Below, piece after piece: positions 14,162 to 22,701 of a stretch of DNA of 23,169 bases. The stretch comes from Calditrichota bacterium (lineage in GTDB: Bacteria; Calditrichota; Calditrichia; RBG-13-44-9): assembly GCA_024276455.1 (NCBI GenBank), contig JAJRXE010000092.1, forward strand, positions 1-23,169, read 5' to 3'. The notes below the pieces were generated by a model. The model was not told where the DNA came from, did no database searches, and saw only the letters and a program-made list of their open reading frames with translations. Every line of letters begins with the position of its first letter. The stretch's first letter is position 1. The position numbers were made by a program, and so were the translations under genes.

Positions 14162-14917
14162 TCAGAGGTGAAGGGGAATAACGATTTCTAATCCGGCCAC
14201 GGCAAAAAATCCGCTGAAATCGTAGCGACTATTGGTTGTGTAGGGCACATTTCGTCCATCGCTGGACTTAATCTGTCCGTCCATTTGTCCCAGATTCGCG
14301 ATGTGCAAACCAACTTCTCCCGTCAGTAAGATGATTGAAGAGAGGCGGACGGTCAAACCTGCTCCCAGGTGGGCGGTCAGGGCGTCGGAGGAAAAATCTC
14401 CCTGATTGTGGAGTCCTTTCTCCTGGACGTTGCCCGGTTCGGAATATTGGAAATCGCTATTGGTCCATCCAAAAGCGTAGCCGAAACCGGTGCTGAGGTA
14501 AAAATTGGTGCGGCGCCATTGATTGTAATTAAAAAAGTACTGAATACCCAGATTAACTTCGAACAGTTCAATCTTGCGCTTGAAACCGAAATAATAATCC
14601 GGAATGATGGTGAGTTCGTTGGTGGACGTGGAGATAGTCTCCTGATAGTAAAAGGTGGAAACTTGCAGGAAGTAGTTGTCGTTCCAGTGGTACACTCCCT
14701 GAATTCCCCAGACGAAATCTCCGTTAAAGTCTTTTGGAAAAGGGAGTAAATTGCCGGTTTCCTGCTGGAGGGCGCGTATGGCGTTTTTTATTTCGTGGTT
14801 TACTTCGCTCATTTTGACGGTTTTGTAGCCGAAGAAAGGTTTTAAATAAAACGTCTGGGCGGAAAGGGAAGTGAATAAAAGTAAGGTGAACCAGCAGGCA
14901 ATTCCGATTCTCCTCAT
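14162..14917 (-). CDS. Outer-membrane beta-barrel protein
   Basis: A 251-aa protein with an N-terminal signal peptide (MRRIGIACWFTLLLFTSLSAQ, with cleavage likely after SAQ or SLSA) and about eight or more amphipathic strands rich in aromatic residues, such as TFYLKPFFGYK, YFLQVSTFYYQ, FEVNLGIQYFF and RTNFYLSTGFGYAFGW. The end, YDFSGFFAVAGLEIVIPLHL, is a final amphipathic strand of the kind used for BAM-dependent insertion, although it ends in Leu rather than Phe. It resembles small OmpA/OmpW-type barrels of the FCB group, but no specific family is claimed. AAAGGA lies upstream of the ATG. It is probably monocistronic and supports a two-membrane cell envelope. Confidence 0.78.
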   Translation of the reverse strand: MRRIGIACWFTLLLFTSLSAQTFYLKPFFGYKTVKMSEVNHEIKNAIRALQQETGNLLPFPKDFNGDFVWGIQGVYHWNDNYFLQVSTFYYQETISTSTNELTIIPDYYFGFKRKIELFEVNLGIQYFFNYNQWRRTNFYLSTGFGYAFGWTNSDFQYSEPGNVQEKGLHNQGDFSSDALTAHLGAGLTVRLSSIILLTGEVGLHIANLGQMDGQIKSSDGRNVPYTTNSRYDFSGFFAVAGLEIVIPLHL

Positions 14918-15091
14918 GATCGTTGTCCTTTCGGTTAACCCACCCTGAAATTGTTTCTTAAGAGAACCATTCTCAAAGCTGTTTTTTCATTTTTGCGAAA
15001 AGCCGAACCCGTTTCGGGGAAAGCAGTTTAACGGATTTCCCCATTCGGATTAATAAATGGGCGCTGTTTTGTAAGGTACCGCTCTTTTGTC

Positions 15092-16366
15092 TCAATTGAA
15101 TTCCTCATCCAGATAGTCTGGATGAAGGTAATAGTCGCCGAATCCGGTGCGGTCGATGAAAACGAATACTTTTCGCAGATTGTAGTAACGCCAGATCTCG
15201 TAGGGTAAGGAGTTACTCTCGAAGGGGTGGCGTTCAATGTCGTCCGGCTCACCGAACTTGATGAAAATACGACCCCGGTCGGTTAGCCAGCCGTCTTCAC
15301 CCATTCCGGAGAAATTTTGATTGGCATAGTTAACCCGGCGGAAGTATTCATCCATTAGTTCGTTTTTTTCTGTCTCCGGATTGGGATCCATCTCTTTCCA
15401 GAAATTTTTGAAAAACTCTCGCTTCTCCTGGTAAGACTGCTTGAGCACTTTTTTCAAGGTGTCCCAGGGAACGATGTAGCGCATCTGGCGCAGGGCCAGG
15501 TCTAAATCTTTGGGCGATTCCGGAGAAATGGTCCAGAAAAAGGAAAAGATTTTCCGGGTTTTAAATGTTTGATTTCGCACTTTGCTTGTAATCTGCAGTT
15601 CGTACCGGCTCTGCACAAACTGATCCCGGTTTAACCGGATGATGTGCTCTTTTACCCCCGCCGTTCCGGGAAGGAAATACTGATTCTCATAAACAATGGC
15701 ATGCTCGGTGTTGTAGATGGAGAAATCAATTTGAATACTGTCGTTTAAGCCCCGGGAGAGGGTGCGGAAGTAAAAGTAGATGTATTGGTCGCCGCCGTTG
15801 AAATTGTTGTTTAACACCGGTTCGAAAGAAACAATTTTACCGGTGCTGTCGGTGCTGAATTGCTCAAAGCACAGAACATCGCTCATCATGAAGTGATACT
15901 GGGAAATATCCTTCAGGGTGAAATTGATTTTCCGGTTAACCTGTTTGCCGCTGTTTTGATCCCGGACGGTCAGGACGGCATTGTAATCCCCTGCGTCAAG
16001 GGCGACTTCGGTGGTCATGGTGTGCCGGATACGGCGAGAATTGGTTTCCTCAAAATTTTTGGTGGTAAAAGTTTTGTCGATGGTGCGGTTAAAGACGTAT
16101 TGGTTGTCCGTGCTGGTAATGTAGAGTTCAATCTGAATGTCCGCTTCAAACACATCTTTGTTTTTGATGAAAGTTAAATCGTCGTTTACCATTTGAATGT
16201 AAAACTTAACCAGATGTTTTTGCCCGTCCTCGGTGAAGAAACGAAATAGTCCGGTCTGAAAATAGGGGAGCCCAACCCCGCTCAATTTGGGAGCGGACAT
16301 GTACTGGGCGAAGCCGGTCAGGCTGGCCATCAAGATGAAAACTAAAATAAAACGAATCGTTTTCAT
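15092..16366 (-). CDS. GWxTD domain-containing exported protein
   Basis: A 424-aa protein with a signal peptide (KTIRFILVFILMASLTGFAQ). Residues about 25-270 are strand-rich, with repeated beta-sandwich-like segments (DIQIELYITS, DAGDYNAVLTVRD, YELQITSKVRN). The C-terminal region has a Glu/Lys-rich helical stretch, then the name-giving motif GWLTD at 359-363, followed by RGRIFIKFGEPDDIE and YEIWRYY. This is the typical GWxTD domain layout, common in FCB-group bacteria and Acidobacteria; its function is unknown. The start ATG overlaps the rimO stop by 4 nt, so the gene is translated with rimO. A GC-rich hairpin (15016-15022 with 15036-15042) about 50 nt past the stop may end the transcript. 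Confidence 0.88.
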   Translation of the reverse strand: MKTIRFILVFILMASLTGFAQYMSAPKLSGVGLPYFQTGLFRFFTEDGQKHLVKFYIQMVNDDLTFIKNKDVFEADIQIELYITSTDNQYVFNRTIDKTFTTKNFEETNSRRIRHTMTTEVALDAGDYNAVLTVRDQNSGKQVNRKINFTLKDISQYHFMMSDVLCFEQFSTDSTGKIVSFEPVLNNNFNGGDQYIYFYFRTLSRGLNDSIQIDFSIYNTEHAIVYENQYFLPGTAGVKEHIIRLNRDQFVQSRYELQITSKVRNQTFKTRKIFSFFWTISPESPKDLDLALRQMRYIVPWDTLKKVLKQSYQEKREFFKNFWKEMDPNPETEKNELMDEYFRRVNYANQNFSGMGEDGWLTDRGRIFIKFGEPDDIERHPFESNSLPYEIWRYYNLRKVFVFIDRTGFGDYYLHPDYLDEEFN

Positions 16367-17697
16367 TGGGCCTCCAGAATTTGGGCAAATAATTCATATT
16401 CCCCGGCGTCCACCACCCGGGCCTGGACAAATTGCCCAGGAGAGAGTTCCACCGGAATGTTTTCTAAAACGACTTCGTTGTCAATTTCCGGGGAGTCGGC
16501 ATAGGTACGTCCGTAAGCGCTGTGCTGCTCCTGATTTACTTCGTCGATGAGCACCCGGTAACTTTTCCCAATTTTAGCCAGATTTTTGCGCAGCGAGATG
16601 TCGCGTTGCAGGGTCATTAACTCGTTGTAGCGTTCTTCGGCAATTTCCGGTTCCGGATGCGGCAATTCATAGGCCCGGGTATTTTCTTCCGGAGAATAGA
16701 CAAACACACCCAGGCGGTCGAATTCAAATTCCTCAACGAAACGTTTCAACTCCTGGAAATCCGCTTCCGTTTCTCCGGGATGTCCAACAATGAAAGCGGT
16801 GCGAATGGCAACGTCAGGAATGCGAACCCGGATTCGTTCCAATATCTGGCGAATACGGCGAGAGCTACCGCCCCGTTTCATGATTTTTAACATCCGATCG
16901 GTGATGTGCTGTAACGGTAGATCGACGTAATTCACCACTTTCTCGCTGCTGGCAATCTGTTCAATTAGCTGGTTTTGAAGTGTGGTGGGGTAAGCGTAAT
17001 GCACCCGAATCCATTCGATGTTGGGAATAGCTTCCAGCTTTTCCAGCAAATCCACCAGGCGCTGGGATTTGTACAAATCCAGACCGTAAAAGGTGGTGTC
17101 CTGAGCAATCAAAATCAATTCTTTTACCCCCTGGTCGGCCAGGATGCGAGCTTCGTCCACAATTTCCTCCAGCCGGCGGCTGCGGTACTGCCCGCGCATT
17201 AAAGGGATGGCGCAAAAGGCGCACTTGTGATTGCATCCCTCGGCAATTTTTAAATAGGCAAAATGCCGCTGTTGAGACAGGTAGCGTTGCTCATAAAGGT
17301 ATTTGGGGGAGGGAAGGGGCAAGTTCAGGTATGCCAGAATATTCTGAAAATCTTCCGTTCCGAAATACTCGTCCACTTCCGGGATTTCGTGCTTTAAGTC
17401 CGCATAGTAGCGTTTAGAAAGGCAACCGCACACCAGTAATTTGGTGCCGGGACGTCTTTTCTTAATCTCGCTGGCTTCCAGGATGGCCTGAATGGATTCC
17501 TGTTTAGCCGGAGTAATGAATCCGCAGGTATTTACAATAATCACATCCGCCTCTTCGGGGTGGGGAGTAAGGGGAACCGCGTTGGCTTTGAATTGTCCCA
17601 TCAGGATTTCCGAATCGTACAGGTTCTTGGAACACCCCAGGGTGGTTACGTGGATTCGCGGTTTTTGCTGGGCTTCTTTTTTCGTCGATTGATTCAT
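16363..17697 (-). CDS. rimO: Ribosomal protein S12 methylthiotransferase RimO
   Basis: A 444-aa radical-SAM methylthiotransferase that adds a methylthio group to the conserved Asp of ribosomal protein S12. The N-terminal UPF0004 domain has its three cluster cysteines at Cys22 (TLGCSKN), Cys58 (NTCGF) and Cys92 (CGCLSKR). The radical-SAM core carries Cys155-x3-Cys159-x2-Cys162 in GCNHKCAFC, then PLMRGQYRSR, which points to RimO rather than MiaB. VNYVDLPLQHITDRMLKIMKR and GHPGETEADF follow. The C-terminal TRAM domain (about 378-444) contacts the substrate. All seem intact and length is normal. AGGA is about 12 nt before the ATG. It is coupled to the GWxTD gene by a 4-nt overlap and lies downstream of ftsY. 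Confidence 0.95.
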   Translation of the reverse strand: MNQSTKKEAQQKPRIHVTTLGCSKNLYDSEILMGQFKANAVPLTPHPEEADVIIVNTCGFITPAKQESIQAILEASEIKKRRPGTKLLVCGCLSKRYYADLKHEIPEVDEYFGTEDFQNILAYLNLPLPSPKYLYEQRYLSQQRHFAYLKIAEGCNHKCAFCAIPLMRGQYRSRRLEEIVDEARILADQGVKELILIAQDTTFYGLDLYKSQRLVDLLEKLEAIPNIEWIRVHYAYPTTLQNQLIEQIASSEKVVNYVDLPLQHITDRMLKIMKRGGSSRRIRQILERIRVRIPDVAIRTAFIVGHPGETEADFQELKRFVEEFEFDRLGVFVYSPEENTRAYELPHPEPEIAEERYNELMTLQRDISLRKNLAKIGKSYRVLIDEVNQEQHSAYGRTYADSPEIDNEVVLENIPVELSPGQFVQARVVDAGEYELFAQILEAQ

Positions 17698-17876
17698 ATA
17701 TGGTCACGTTCCTGGTTTTCGCTTTTTGGAGGAGTTCCTCCTGCTATTCTTATTTTATCCAACATATATACTCCGCAGTTAGACAAAAGTTTTGTTCGGA
17801 TTCGCTCCGCGGCTTCTTCCAAGGATGACACGCTTCCGGAGTGGTGAAAAACTTCATGTTGAACAGAAAGCTGCAT
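17694..17876 (-). CDS. Doubtful 60-aa ORF overlapping the rimO start
   Basis: A 60-codon frame whose TGA overlaps the rimO ATG by 4 nt (ATGA), as in coupled operon genes. Against it: no good ribosome site (GGGAGG is about 17 nt upstream), low GC at third codon positions compared with neighbours, and no recognised family. Part of it (SSLEEAAERIRTKLL) could be a helix with several charges. It may be a small protein, a leader ORF for rimO, or noncoding. Confidence 0.25.
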   Translation of the reverse strand: MQLSVQHEVFHHSGSVSSLEEAAERIRTKLLSNCGVYMLDKIRIAGGTPPKSENQERDHI

Positions 17877-17975
17877 TTTGCTGTTAAAATTGCCCTCCCG
17901 TCTGCTTGAATCTCGGCGAGAAGGTGCCAGGCGCTCTCTCTGAAACGCCCGGAGAATTGGGGCCGGATACGCTTT

Positions 17976-18890
17976 TCAATTCCGAAACAGGCCCTCTACA
18001 AACAAACGAGGATCAAAAGGTTGCAGATCGTCCATTTTCTCTCCCAGACCCACAAACTTAATGGGAATTTGCAATTTGTGGGAAATCCCGATGACTGCTC
18101 CACCCTTGGCCGTACCGTCCAATTTGGTCAGCACAATTCCGGTAATACCGACGGCTTCGACAAATTGTTTGGCCTGCGTAATGGCATTTTGGCCGATGGT
18201 GGCGTCCAGCACCAGCAGTGTTTGGTGGGGGGCCTCGGGAATCTCCTTTTGAATGACCCGCTTGATTTTTTTGAGCTCTTCCATCAGATTCACTTTGGTG
18301 TGCAGACGTCCGGCGGTATCTACCAGCACCACGTCGGCGTTGCGGGCCCGGGCGGCTCGGAGGGCGTCGAACACCACCGCCGCCGGATCGGAACCGCTCT
18401 GATGTTTGACAAGATCGGCGCCCGCCCGTTCGGCCCAGATCTGGAGTTGCTCGATGGCCGCCGCACGGAAAGTGTCCGCCGCCGCCAGAATCACCTTCTT
18501 GCCCTGTTGGCGAAACAGAGCCGCCATTTTAGCAATGGAAGTGGTCTTACCGGTGCCGTTTACTCCCACCACCAAAATTACGTAGGGCCGGTAAGTGTCA
18601 AAATCGAAAGGATGTGAATCGGGAGCAAACATATCTCCGATGATGCTTTTCAATAGCTCGTAGAGTTGTTGAGGATCTTCGTACCGCTTCTTGCGGGCTT
18701 CTTTTTGCAAGCGGTCAATAATTTCCTCGGCCGTATCCACTCCTACATCTCCGGAAATCAGCAAATCCTGAATTTCTTCCAGAAGTTCCTCGTCAATCTT
18801 TTTGGCAGTAAAAATAACCGTCTGGATTTGTCCGAATACCTGCTCGCGCGTTTTCGATAAACCGCTTTTGATTTTTTCTAAAAATCCCAT
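17976..18890 (-). CDS. ftsY: Signal recognition particle receptor FtsY (compact form)
   Basis: FtsY is the GTPase receptor that brings SRP-ribosome complexes to the SecYEG translocon for membrane-protein insertion. Starting at the ATG at 18890 gives 304 aa consisting only of the NG domains. N domain helices (KIDEELLEEIQDLLISGDVG) are followed by G1 GVNGTGKTT at 109-117, DTFRAAA at 139-145, DTAGR at 191-195, TKLDG at 255-259 and GLGEKMDDL at 281-289. The acidic A domain of E. coli FtsY is absent, as in many bacteria. A longer TTG start at 18956 is less likely because GAGG lies 8 nt before the ATG and the family starts MGFLEKIK-like. It lies downstream of the antiporter-like gene (about 156-nt gap) and upstream of rimO. 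Confidence 0.95.
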   Translation of the reverse strand: MGFLEKIKSGLSKTREQVFGQIQTVIFTAKKIDEELLEEIQDLLISGDVGVDTAEEIIDRLQKEARKKRYEDPQQLYELLKSIIGDMFAPDSHPFDFDTYRPYVILVVGVNGTGKTTSIAKMAALFRQQGKKVILAAADTFRAAAIEQLQIWAERAGADLVKHQSGSDPAAVVFDALRAARARNADVVLVDTAGRLHTKVNLMEELKKIKRVIQKEIPEAPHQTLLVLDATIGQNAITQAKQFVEAVGITGIVLTKLDGTAKGGAVIGISHKLQIPIKFVGLGEKMDDLQPFDPRLFVEGLFRN

Positions 18891-19046
18891 TCCCGGAACC
18901 TCAACCTTTTCGTTGCTCGTTTTCACATTTTGTTGTCCTGGAAAATATAAAAACAATTTGCAGGGTTGCCAAACGGTGTTTGAGTTCGGGAATAAAACTA
19001 ACGGACGGTTCTGGAAAAAGAAGGCAGCAAGCTTCCATGGGCGTTC

Positions 19047-20246
19047 TCAGCCCTGGCTCAAAAAGTCGTCCAGTTTCTTGATGAGACCGGTTCGGGCTAT
19101 GAGAATCCAGAGAACAGAAACCAGACCGACCATGAGTAGAATATCCCGGGATATCCAGTGAAGCAGGTAACCTTCCATCAGGAGAAGCAGGGAGAATTCA
19201 GCCCGGTTTAACAGGCTGAGAGAAGGAACCAGGAATTCTTTCTTTTCTTTCAGCCAGAGAAGGCCGACCCCGAATGCTGAAATGAGAAAGGTAATGAAAA
19301 ACAGTATTGAGCCGGTTCCCAGGTAATTCCATTGGTCAGGCAAAGGATTCGAACACAGCGTTCCAATTCCCCAGAGTGGAAAAATGACCAGAAAGCGGAA
19401 TGGTTTGAAGATAGTGCCCCAGAATTTCACCTGGTTCGTGCGCAGGATTTCGCCCACCAGCAGACCGAGGAACAAGCCCCCCAGAGCCAGCGGAAGATGA
19501 ACATACAGGAAAAAATCGATGAGGACAATGGCGATTGCCAGGATGGGGAATGACAGGGGAAAAGAAGTCAGCCAATTTGAACGAAATGGGGCGAGCCGTT
19601 TGGAGAGAAGGAAAAGAAATAACAAAAAAGCACCTCCCAGGTAGAAGAGCTCCGTTGCGGGAGGAAGTGAATAGGTTACCCGGAAAACCAGCGCCACCGC
19701 CACCATGCCCGCCAGTGCGGCGGATTCCAGCGCCAGGGAAAGAAAAATGCGGTGGCCGAAGCGGGTGCGAATTTGTTCATGGGTAAAAAATCCGCCGGTG
19801 ATTAAACTGGCCAGATCGGCGGCCAAAAGGGTTAGGGGAAGTAAATAGAAGGCGGGATCGCGGAAGGAAAAGCGAAAGAAGAACCAGCCGATCGGAAAAA
19901 GCAACCCCAAAATAATACCCGAAAACAGCAGGGGACTTACCCAGGTTTTTTCTTCCCGCAATATTCGGAGCAGGCGGAAATCGTAATGAATAGCAAACAG
20001 GAAGAAAAAACAAAAAATACCTACCTGAAAGAGAAATTTGAGCAGTGGGGGCGGCACCATTCCGTAAGCCGCAGAGAAGGGGATTTGCAGCGAGAACCAG
20101 GAATAAACGGCTCCCAGGGCAAATCCGGTGAAGAGGTGGGCTAAAAAGTCGGGCAGCTTCAATCTACGGGTAATACCGAGAAGTATGTAATCGAAAAAAA
20201 ATCCCAGGAGGATGTAGGAAAGTCCGTTGATTGCCATGAGTTTCAT
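19047..20246 (-). CDS. CPA-type cation:proton antiporter-like membrane protein
   Basis: A 399-aa very hydrophobic protein with about 11-12 membrane helices, matching the layout of monovalent cation:proton antiporters (CPA1/CPA2, Na+/H+ exchanger superfamily). The TM5-like region LLAADLASLITGGFF (141-155) and the following LALESAALAGMVAV (171-184) align by eye with the segments that in CPA1 proteins carry TDP and ESxxND. Here TDP is replaced by ADL, and the ND pair is replaced by Leu178-Ala179, so the usual ion-binding Asp seems missing while Asp144 is retained. No NAD-binding RCK (TrkA-N) tail is present. The protein may be a divergent exchanger or a non-transporting relative. AGGTG lies 5 nt before the ATG. 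It is upstream of ftsY on the same strand. Confidence 0.75.
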   Translation of the reverse strand: MKLMAINGLSYILLGFFFDYILLGITRRLKLPDFLAHLFTGFALGAVYSWFSLQIPFSAAYGMVPPPLLKFLFQVGIFCFFFLFAIHYDFRLLRILREEKTWVSPLLFSGIILGLLFPIGWFFFRFSFRDPAFYLLPLTLLAADLASLITGGFFTHEQIRTRFGHRIFLSLALESAALAGMVAVALVFRVTYSLPPATELFYLGGAFLLFLFLLSKRLAPFRSNWLTSFPLSFPILAIAIVLIDFFLYVHLPLALGGLFLGLLVGEILRTNQVKFWGTIFKPFRFLVIFPLWGIGTLCSNPLPDQWNYLGTGSILFFITFLISAFGVGLLWLKEKKEFLVPSLSLLNRAEFSLLLLMEGYLLHWISRDILLMVGLVSVLWILIARTGLIKKLDDFLSQG

Positions 20247-20495
20247 TGGTCACCTGGTCCGTTTGTTCGCTTTTACTGCCGGGGTAAAATACGTTTTCCG
20301 GCTACCTGACAAATTGTCGCAAAACACGAAAATCACATTCCGTTTTGTGGTTAAAAAGAAATATTTTAAAGATCGGCATCCCTGTTTGTCGGCTGACGGG
20401 TGGTTGTGCTCCGATGCCAGGATGTTGGAGCGGTGGCGTCTGGAAGAACAGCTTCCTGCTGTAAGCATATTTTTTTCCGAGTTTTACTATCGACA
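20247..20495. other. Gap between the reductase and antiporter genes, no gene seen
   Basis: With the adjacent hairpin this makes a gap of about 300 nt. Open frames span it on both strands (up to 119 codons on the plus strand), but they lack family resemblance and overlap neighbouring genes in antisense. A weak minus-strand promoter pair, TTGTCA and TATTTT 15 nt apart (about 20288-20314), could serve the antiporter gene. Confidence 0.4.
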
Positions 20496-20535
20496 TTTCC
20501 GCCCGGAAATTAACTCCCTTTTTTCCGGGCGGAAA
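20496..20535 (-). terminator. Long GC-rich hairpin after the UbiA/GGR operon
   Basis: A perfect 13-bp stem, TTTCCGCCCGGAA (20496-20508) with TTCCGGGCGGAAA (20523-20535), has a 14-nt loop and begins 14 nt past the reductase stop. It lacks a T-run on either side, so it may be a 3'-end stabiliser or a factor-assisted terminator rather than a classic intrinsic one. Confidence 0.5.
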
Positions 20536-20548
20536 TCTGAAGAGGAAG

Positions 20549-21748
20549 TTACTGGGCGGCAAAGATTCGAATCACATCCCAGATAAAAGCGGGATTATGT
20601 TTGAAGGCCATTTTGAACAGATTTAGGAGTGTTTGCTGGTCGGGCCGTAAAGCCTGGTAGTCTGCCGCCAGGCGATTAAAAGTGGGGTCGTCGAATTTTA
20701 AGAGCGCTTCCTTCAGGCGGTAGTAGCGCTGATGGGTCTTCCCGATTTTTCGATGCCACTCCCGGGCATAGGGCAACAGCGCTTTGCGGTCGGTTTTCCC
20801 CGTTTTTACTGCCCGGGCCGCTACTTCTCCGGCAATTTTTCCTGCCACCATGCCGGAAACGATCCCCCCGCCGGAAATGGGATTAGCCTGGTGGGCGGCG
20901 TCTCCCACAATCATGAATCCGTCAGCCACAATGGTTTTTAAAGTGCGATCTGCCGGCACACCGCCAAGAGTCTGGGCACTAACCGAGGCGCGGGGGAAAT
21001 ATCTTTCCAGAAATTGAAAGAAATAATCTTCCGGGGTGCGGTTTCGGGTAAACTTGGCGGACACCCCCAGACCGACGTTGGCAGTGCGTTCGCCCTTGGG
21101 AAAAGCCCAGGCGTAGCCGCCGGGGGCGAAATCGTTGGAAAAGAAAAAATCGCAGGTGTCTGCATCGATGTCAATATCCGAAAGGGTGTATTGCACACAG
21201 GTTTCAATGTCTTTAATGGCAATGGTGGAATCGATTCCGGCCCAGCGGGCAACCCGGGATTCTACCCCGTCTGCGGCAATCACAACTCGGGCCGCCACGT
21301 TAAACTCCGTACCATGCACCCTGACCCGCACCCCGGTCACCCGGTTCTCTGATTTTAATACGTCGAATACGTAGGCATTGGTGAGGAGTTGGGCACCAGC
21401 CTGAACAGCCAGTTGTGCCAGGTCGTAATCGAACAGGCGACGGTGAAGAATCAGCCCCGTTTCGGCGATGTTTACCTGCACCGAGGTTCCGTCGGGCGCA
21501 AAGAGCCGAAAATGCACCACTTCGGTGGCAATCCAATGGGAAGGCAGGGGAAAATCGAAAAACTCTTCCAGGGCTTTTCGGGCCACGCCCTCGGCGCAGC
21601 GCACCGGGGTACCCACCACCGGATCCTTTTCCAGCAAGAGTACCCGGGCACCGTCCCGGGCCGCCTGCCAGGCAGCCATCGACCCCGCCGGACCGGCTCC
21701 CACCACCACAATATCGTAAGCCTCGTCAAACTGTTTCCGTACATACAT
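20549..21748 (-). CDS. Geranylgeranyl reductase family FAD-dependent oxidoreductase
   Basis: A 399-aa flavoprotein of the geranylgeranyl reductase (GGR) family, which saturates double bonds of isoprenoid chains: archaeal ether lipids, the chlorophyll tail or menaquinone. FAD-binding motifs are present: GAGPAG at 17-22 with Glu40 ending the second strand, AADGVES at 158-164, and VGDAAHQANPISGGGI at 281-296. The family signature PVRCAEG (48-54, Cys51) and YAWAFPKGERTANVGLGV (212-229) match archaeal-type GGR, which has a YxWxFPKxxxxxxG(V)G block. Length is normal (about 390-410 aa). GAGGAG lies 7 nt before the ATG, inside the end of the UbiA gene, 2 nt away. It is the last gene of the operon. 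The substrate is probably the prenyl product of the UbiA neighbour. Confidence 0.88.
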   Translation of the reverse strand: MYVRKQFDEAYDIVVVGAGPAGSMAAWQAARDGARVLLLEKDPVVGTPVRCAEGVARKALEEFFDFPLPSHWIATEVVHFRLFAPDGTSVQVNIAETGLILHRRLFDYDLAQLAVQAGAQLLTNAYVFDVLKSENRVTGVRVRVHGTEFNVAARVVIAADGVESRVARWAGIDSTIAIKDIETCVQYTLSDIDIDADTCDFFFSNDFAPGGYAWAFPKGERTANVGLGVSAKFTRNRTPEDYFFQFLERYFPRASVSAQTLGGVPADRTLKTIVADGFMIVGDAAHQANPISGGGIVSGMVAGKIAGEVAARAVKTGKTDRKALLPYAREWHRKIGKTHQRYYRLKEALLKFDDPTFNRLAADYQALRPDQQTLLNLFKMAFKHNPAFIWDVIRIFAAQ

Positions 21749-21750
21749 GG

Positions 21751-22701
21751 CTATTCTCCTCGAAAATTCGGATAGTCAAACTGAAATCTTCTCCGGTAAT
21801 AAAATCTGGTTAAATAAAACAACGACACCATGAGAAGAAAAAAGGTGGGAAATTTAAAGCAAATGAGTAGAGCAAAAAAGAAGATGGCCATTTTAGTGGT
21901 TTTAATAGACCAGGAAAGCGCGAGAGTTTGCAGCAGGCGCAGCACCACCGGTAGCGCCAGCAAGATCACCACCAGAATCAGTTGGTCGCCAATCCATGCG
22001 GCGGCGAGGAAAGCGGCAAAATACAGCAGGAGAAAAAGTCGCATGGTCGTCTTGCTGCCGAATTTCACCCCGACGGTTTCTTTTCCGGAAGCCCGATCGC
22101 CATCGATGTCCGGTAAAGTCGTAAGCAGGTACAGCCCGGTGTTTAAAAACAGGTAAGGGAGGCTGGCCAGAATGAACTTCCAGGTGAAATTAGCGGTGAG
22201 TGTCCAGCCCAGGGCGAAGGCAATCCAACCCATCAGCATATTTAGAAACAGACCGGAGTAAGGGCGGTTTTTACACTGAAAAGGCGGGTAGTTGTAGAGG
22301 TACCCGGTAATCATCACAAACAGCCCGTTCAAAAGCAAAATTTTCCAGTTCAGGAAAAGGCTCAGGAGCAAGCTGATTGCAATGAGCAGCACGCTCTCGC
22401 CGATGGCGGCGTTGCGGCTCAGGTACTTCTCTCCGATGAGAAAGAGCTTTTTGTTTTTCTGGTCCGATTCCACATCTTGCAACTGGTTCAAAATGAAGCT
22501 CGCTCCCATGGCTGCGGCAAAGGAAACCATGGTGAGTCCCAGAGAGCGGTTCCAGAAGGTCGGATTCAATCGGCCGCTCAGCAAATCGAAAATCAGACGA
22601 TTGTCTCCCCGGGCGGCCAGAAATCCCGCCATCAGCGTAATCCAACCCGGAAAAAACAAAATGGGACGGGTGATGAACAGATAATCCAGGTATTGAATCA
22701 A
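21751..22701 (-). CDS. UbiA-family prenyltransferase
   Basis: A 316-aa polytopic membrane enzyme, with about nine helices, that joins a prenyl diphosphate to an acceptor. The first Mg-diphosphate motif is NQLQDVESD (72-80), an NDxxDxxxD variant with Gln73 instead of the first Asp. The second is DIDGD (198-202) followed by RASGKETVGVKFG, as in the family. LYNYPPFQCKNRPYSG (135-150) is a typical UbiA loop. The acceptor cannot be read directly; candidates are geranylgeranylglyceryl phosphate (archaeal-type lipids), a quinone ring or another lipid. The start is TTG at 22701, backed by AAGGAG about 10 nt upstream, and overlaps the PHP gene stop (TTGA). The coupled GGR gene makes a lipid with a reduced prenyl chain the natural guess. 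Confidence 0.88.
   Translation of the reverse strand: MIQYLDYLFITRPILFFPGWITLMAGFLAARGDNRLIFDLLSGRLNPTFWNRSLGLTMVSFAAAMGASFILNQLQDVESDQKNKKLFLIGEKYLSRNAAIGESVLLIAISLLLSLFLNWKILLLNGLFVMITGYLYNYPPFQCKNRPYSGLFLNMLMGWIAFALGWTLTANFTWKFILASLPYLFLNTGLYLLTTLPDIDGDRASGKETVGVKFGSKTTMRLFLLLYFAAFLAAAWIGDQLILVVILLALPVVLRLLQTLALSWSIKTTKMAIFFFALLICFKFPTFFLLMVSLFYLTRFYYRRRFQFDYPNFRGE

Noticed and set aside
14150..14170. TTCGAATC, resembling a tRNA T-arm
   Set aside because: No acceptor, D or anticodon arms can be built around it; similar strings at 2989, 19349 and 20567 lie in coding sequence.
18021..18617. 198-codon plus-strand frame inside ftsY
   Set aside because: Antisense to the conserved G motifs of FtsY.
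18891..18956. 22-residue N-terminal extension of FtsY from a TTG
   Set aside because: The ATG at 18890 has a good ribosome site and matches the usual family start; the extension does not resemble the FtsY A domain.
19010..19046. Short GAAG/CTTC stem with five T after the antiporter gene
   Set aside because: A four-pair stem with an 8-nt loop is too weak to call a terminator.
20227..20586. 119-codon plus-strand frame across the antiporter-reductase gap
   Set aside because: Runs antisense into both neighbours and through the 13-bp hairpin, with no recognisable domain or good ribosome site.
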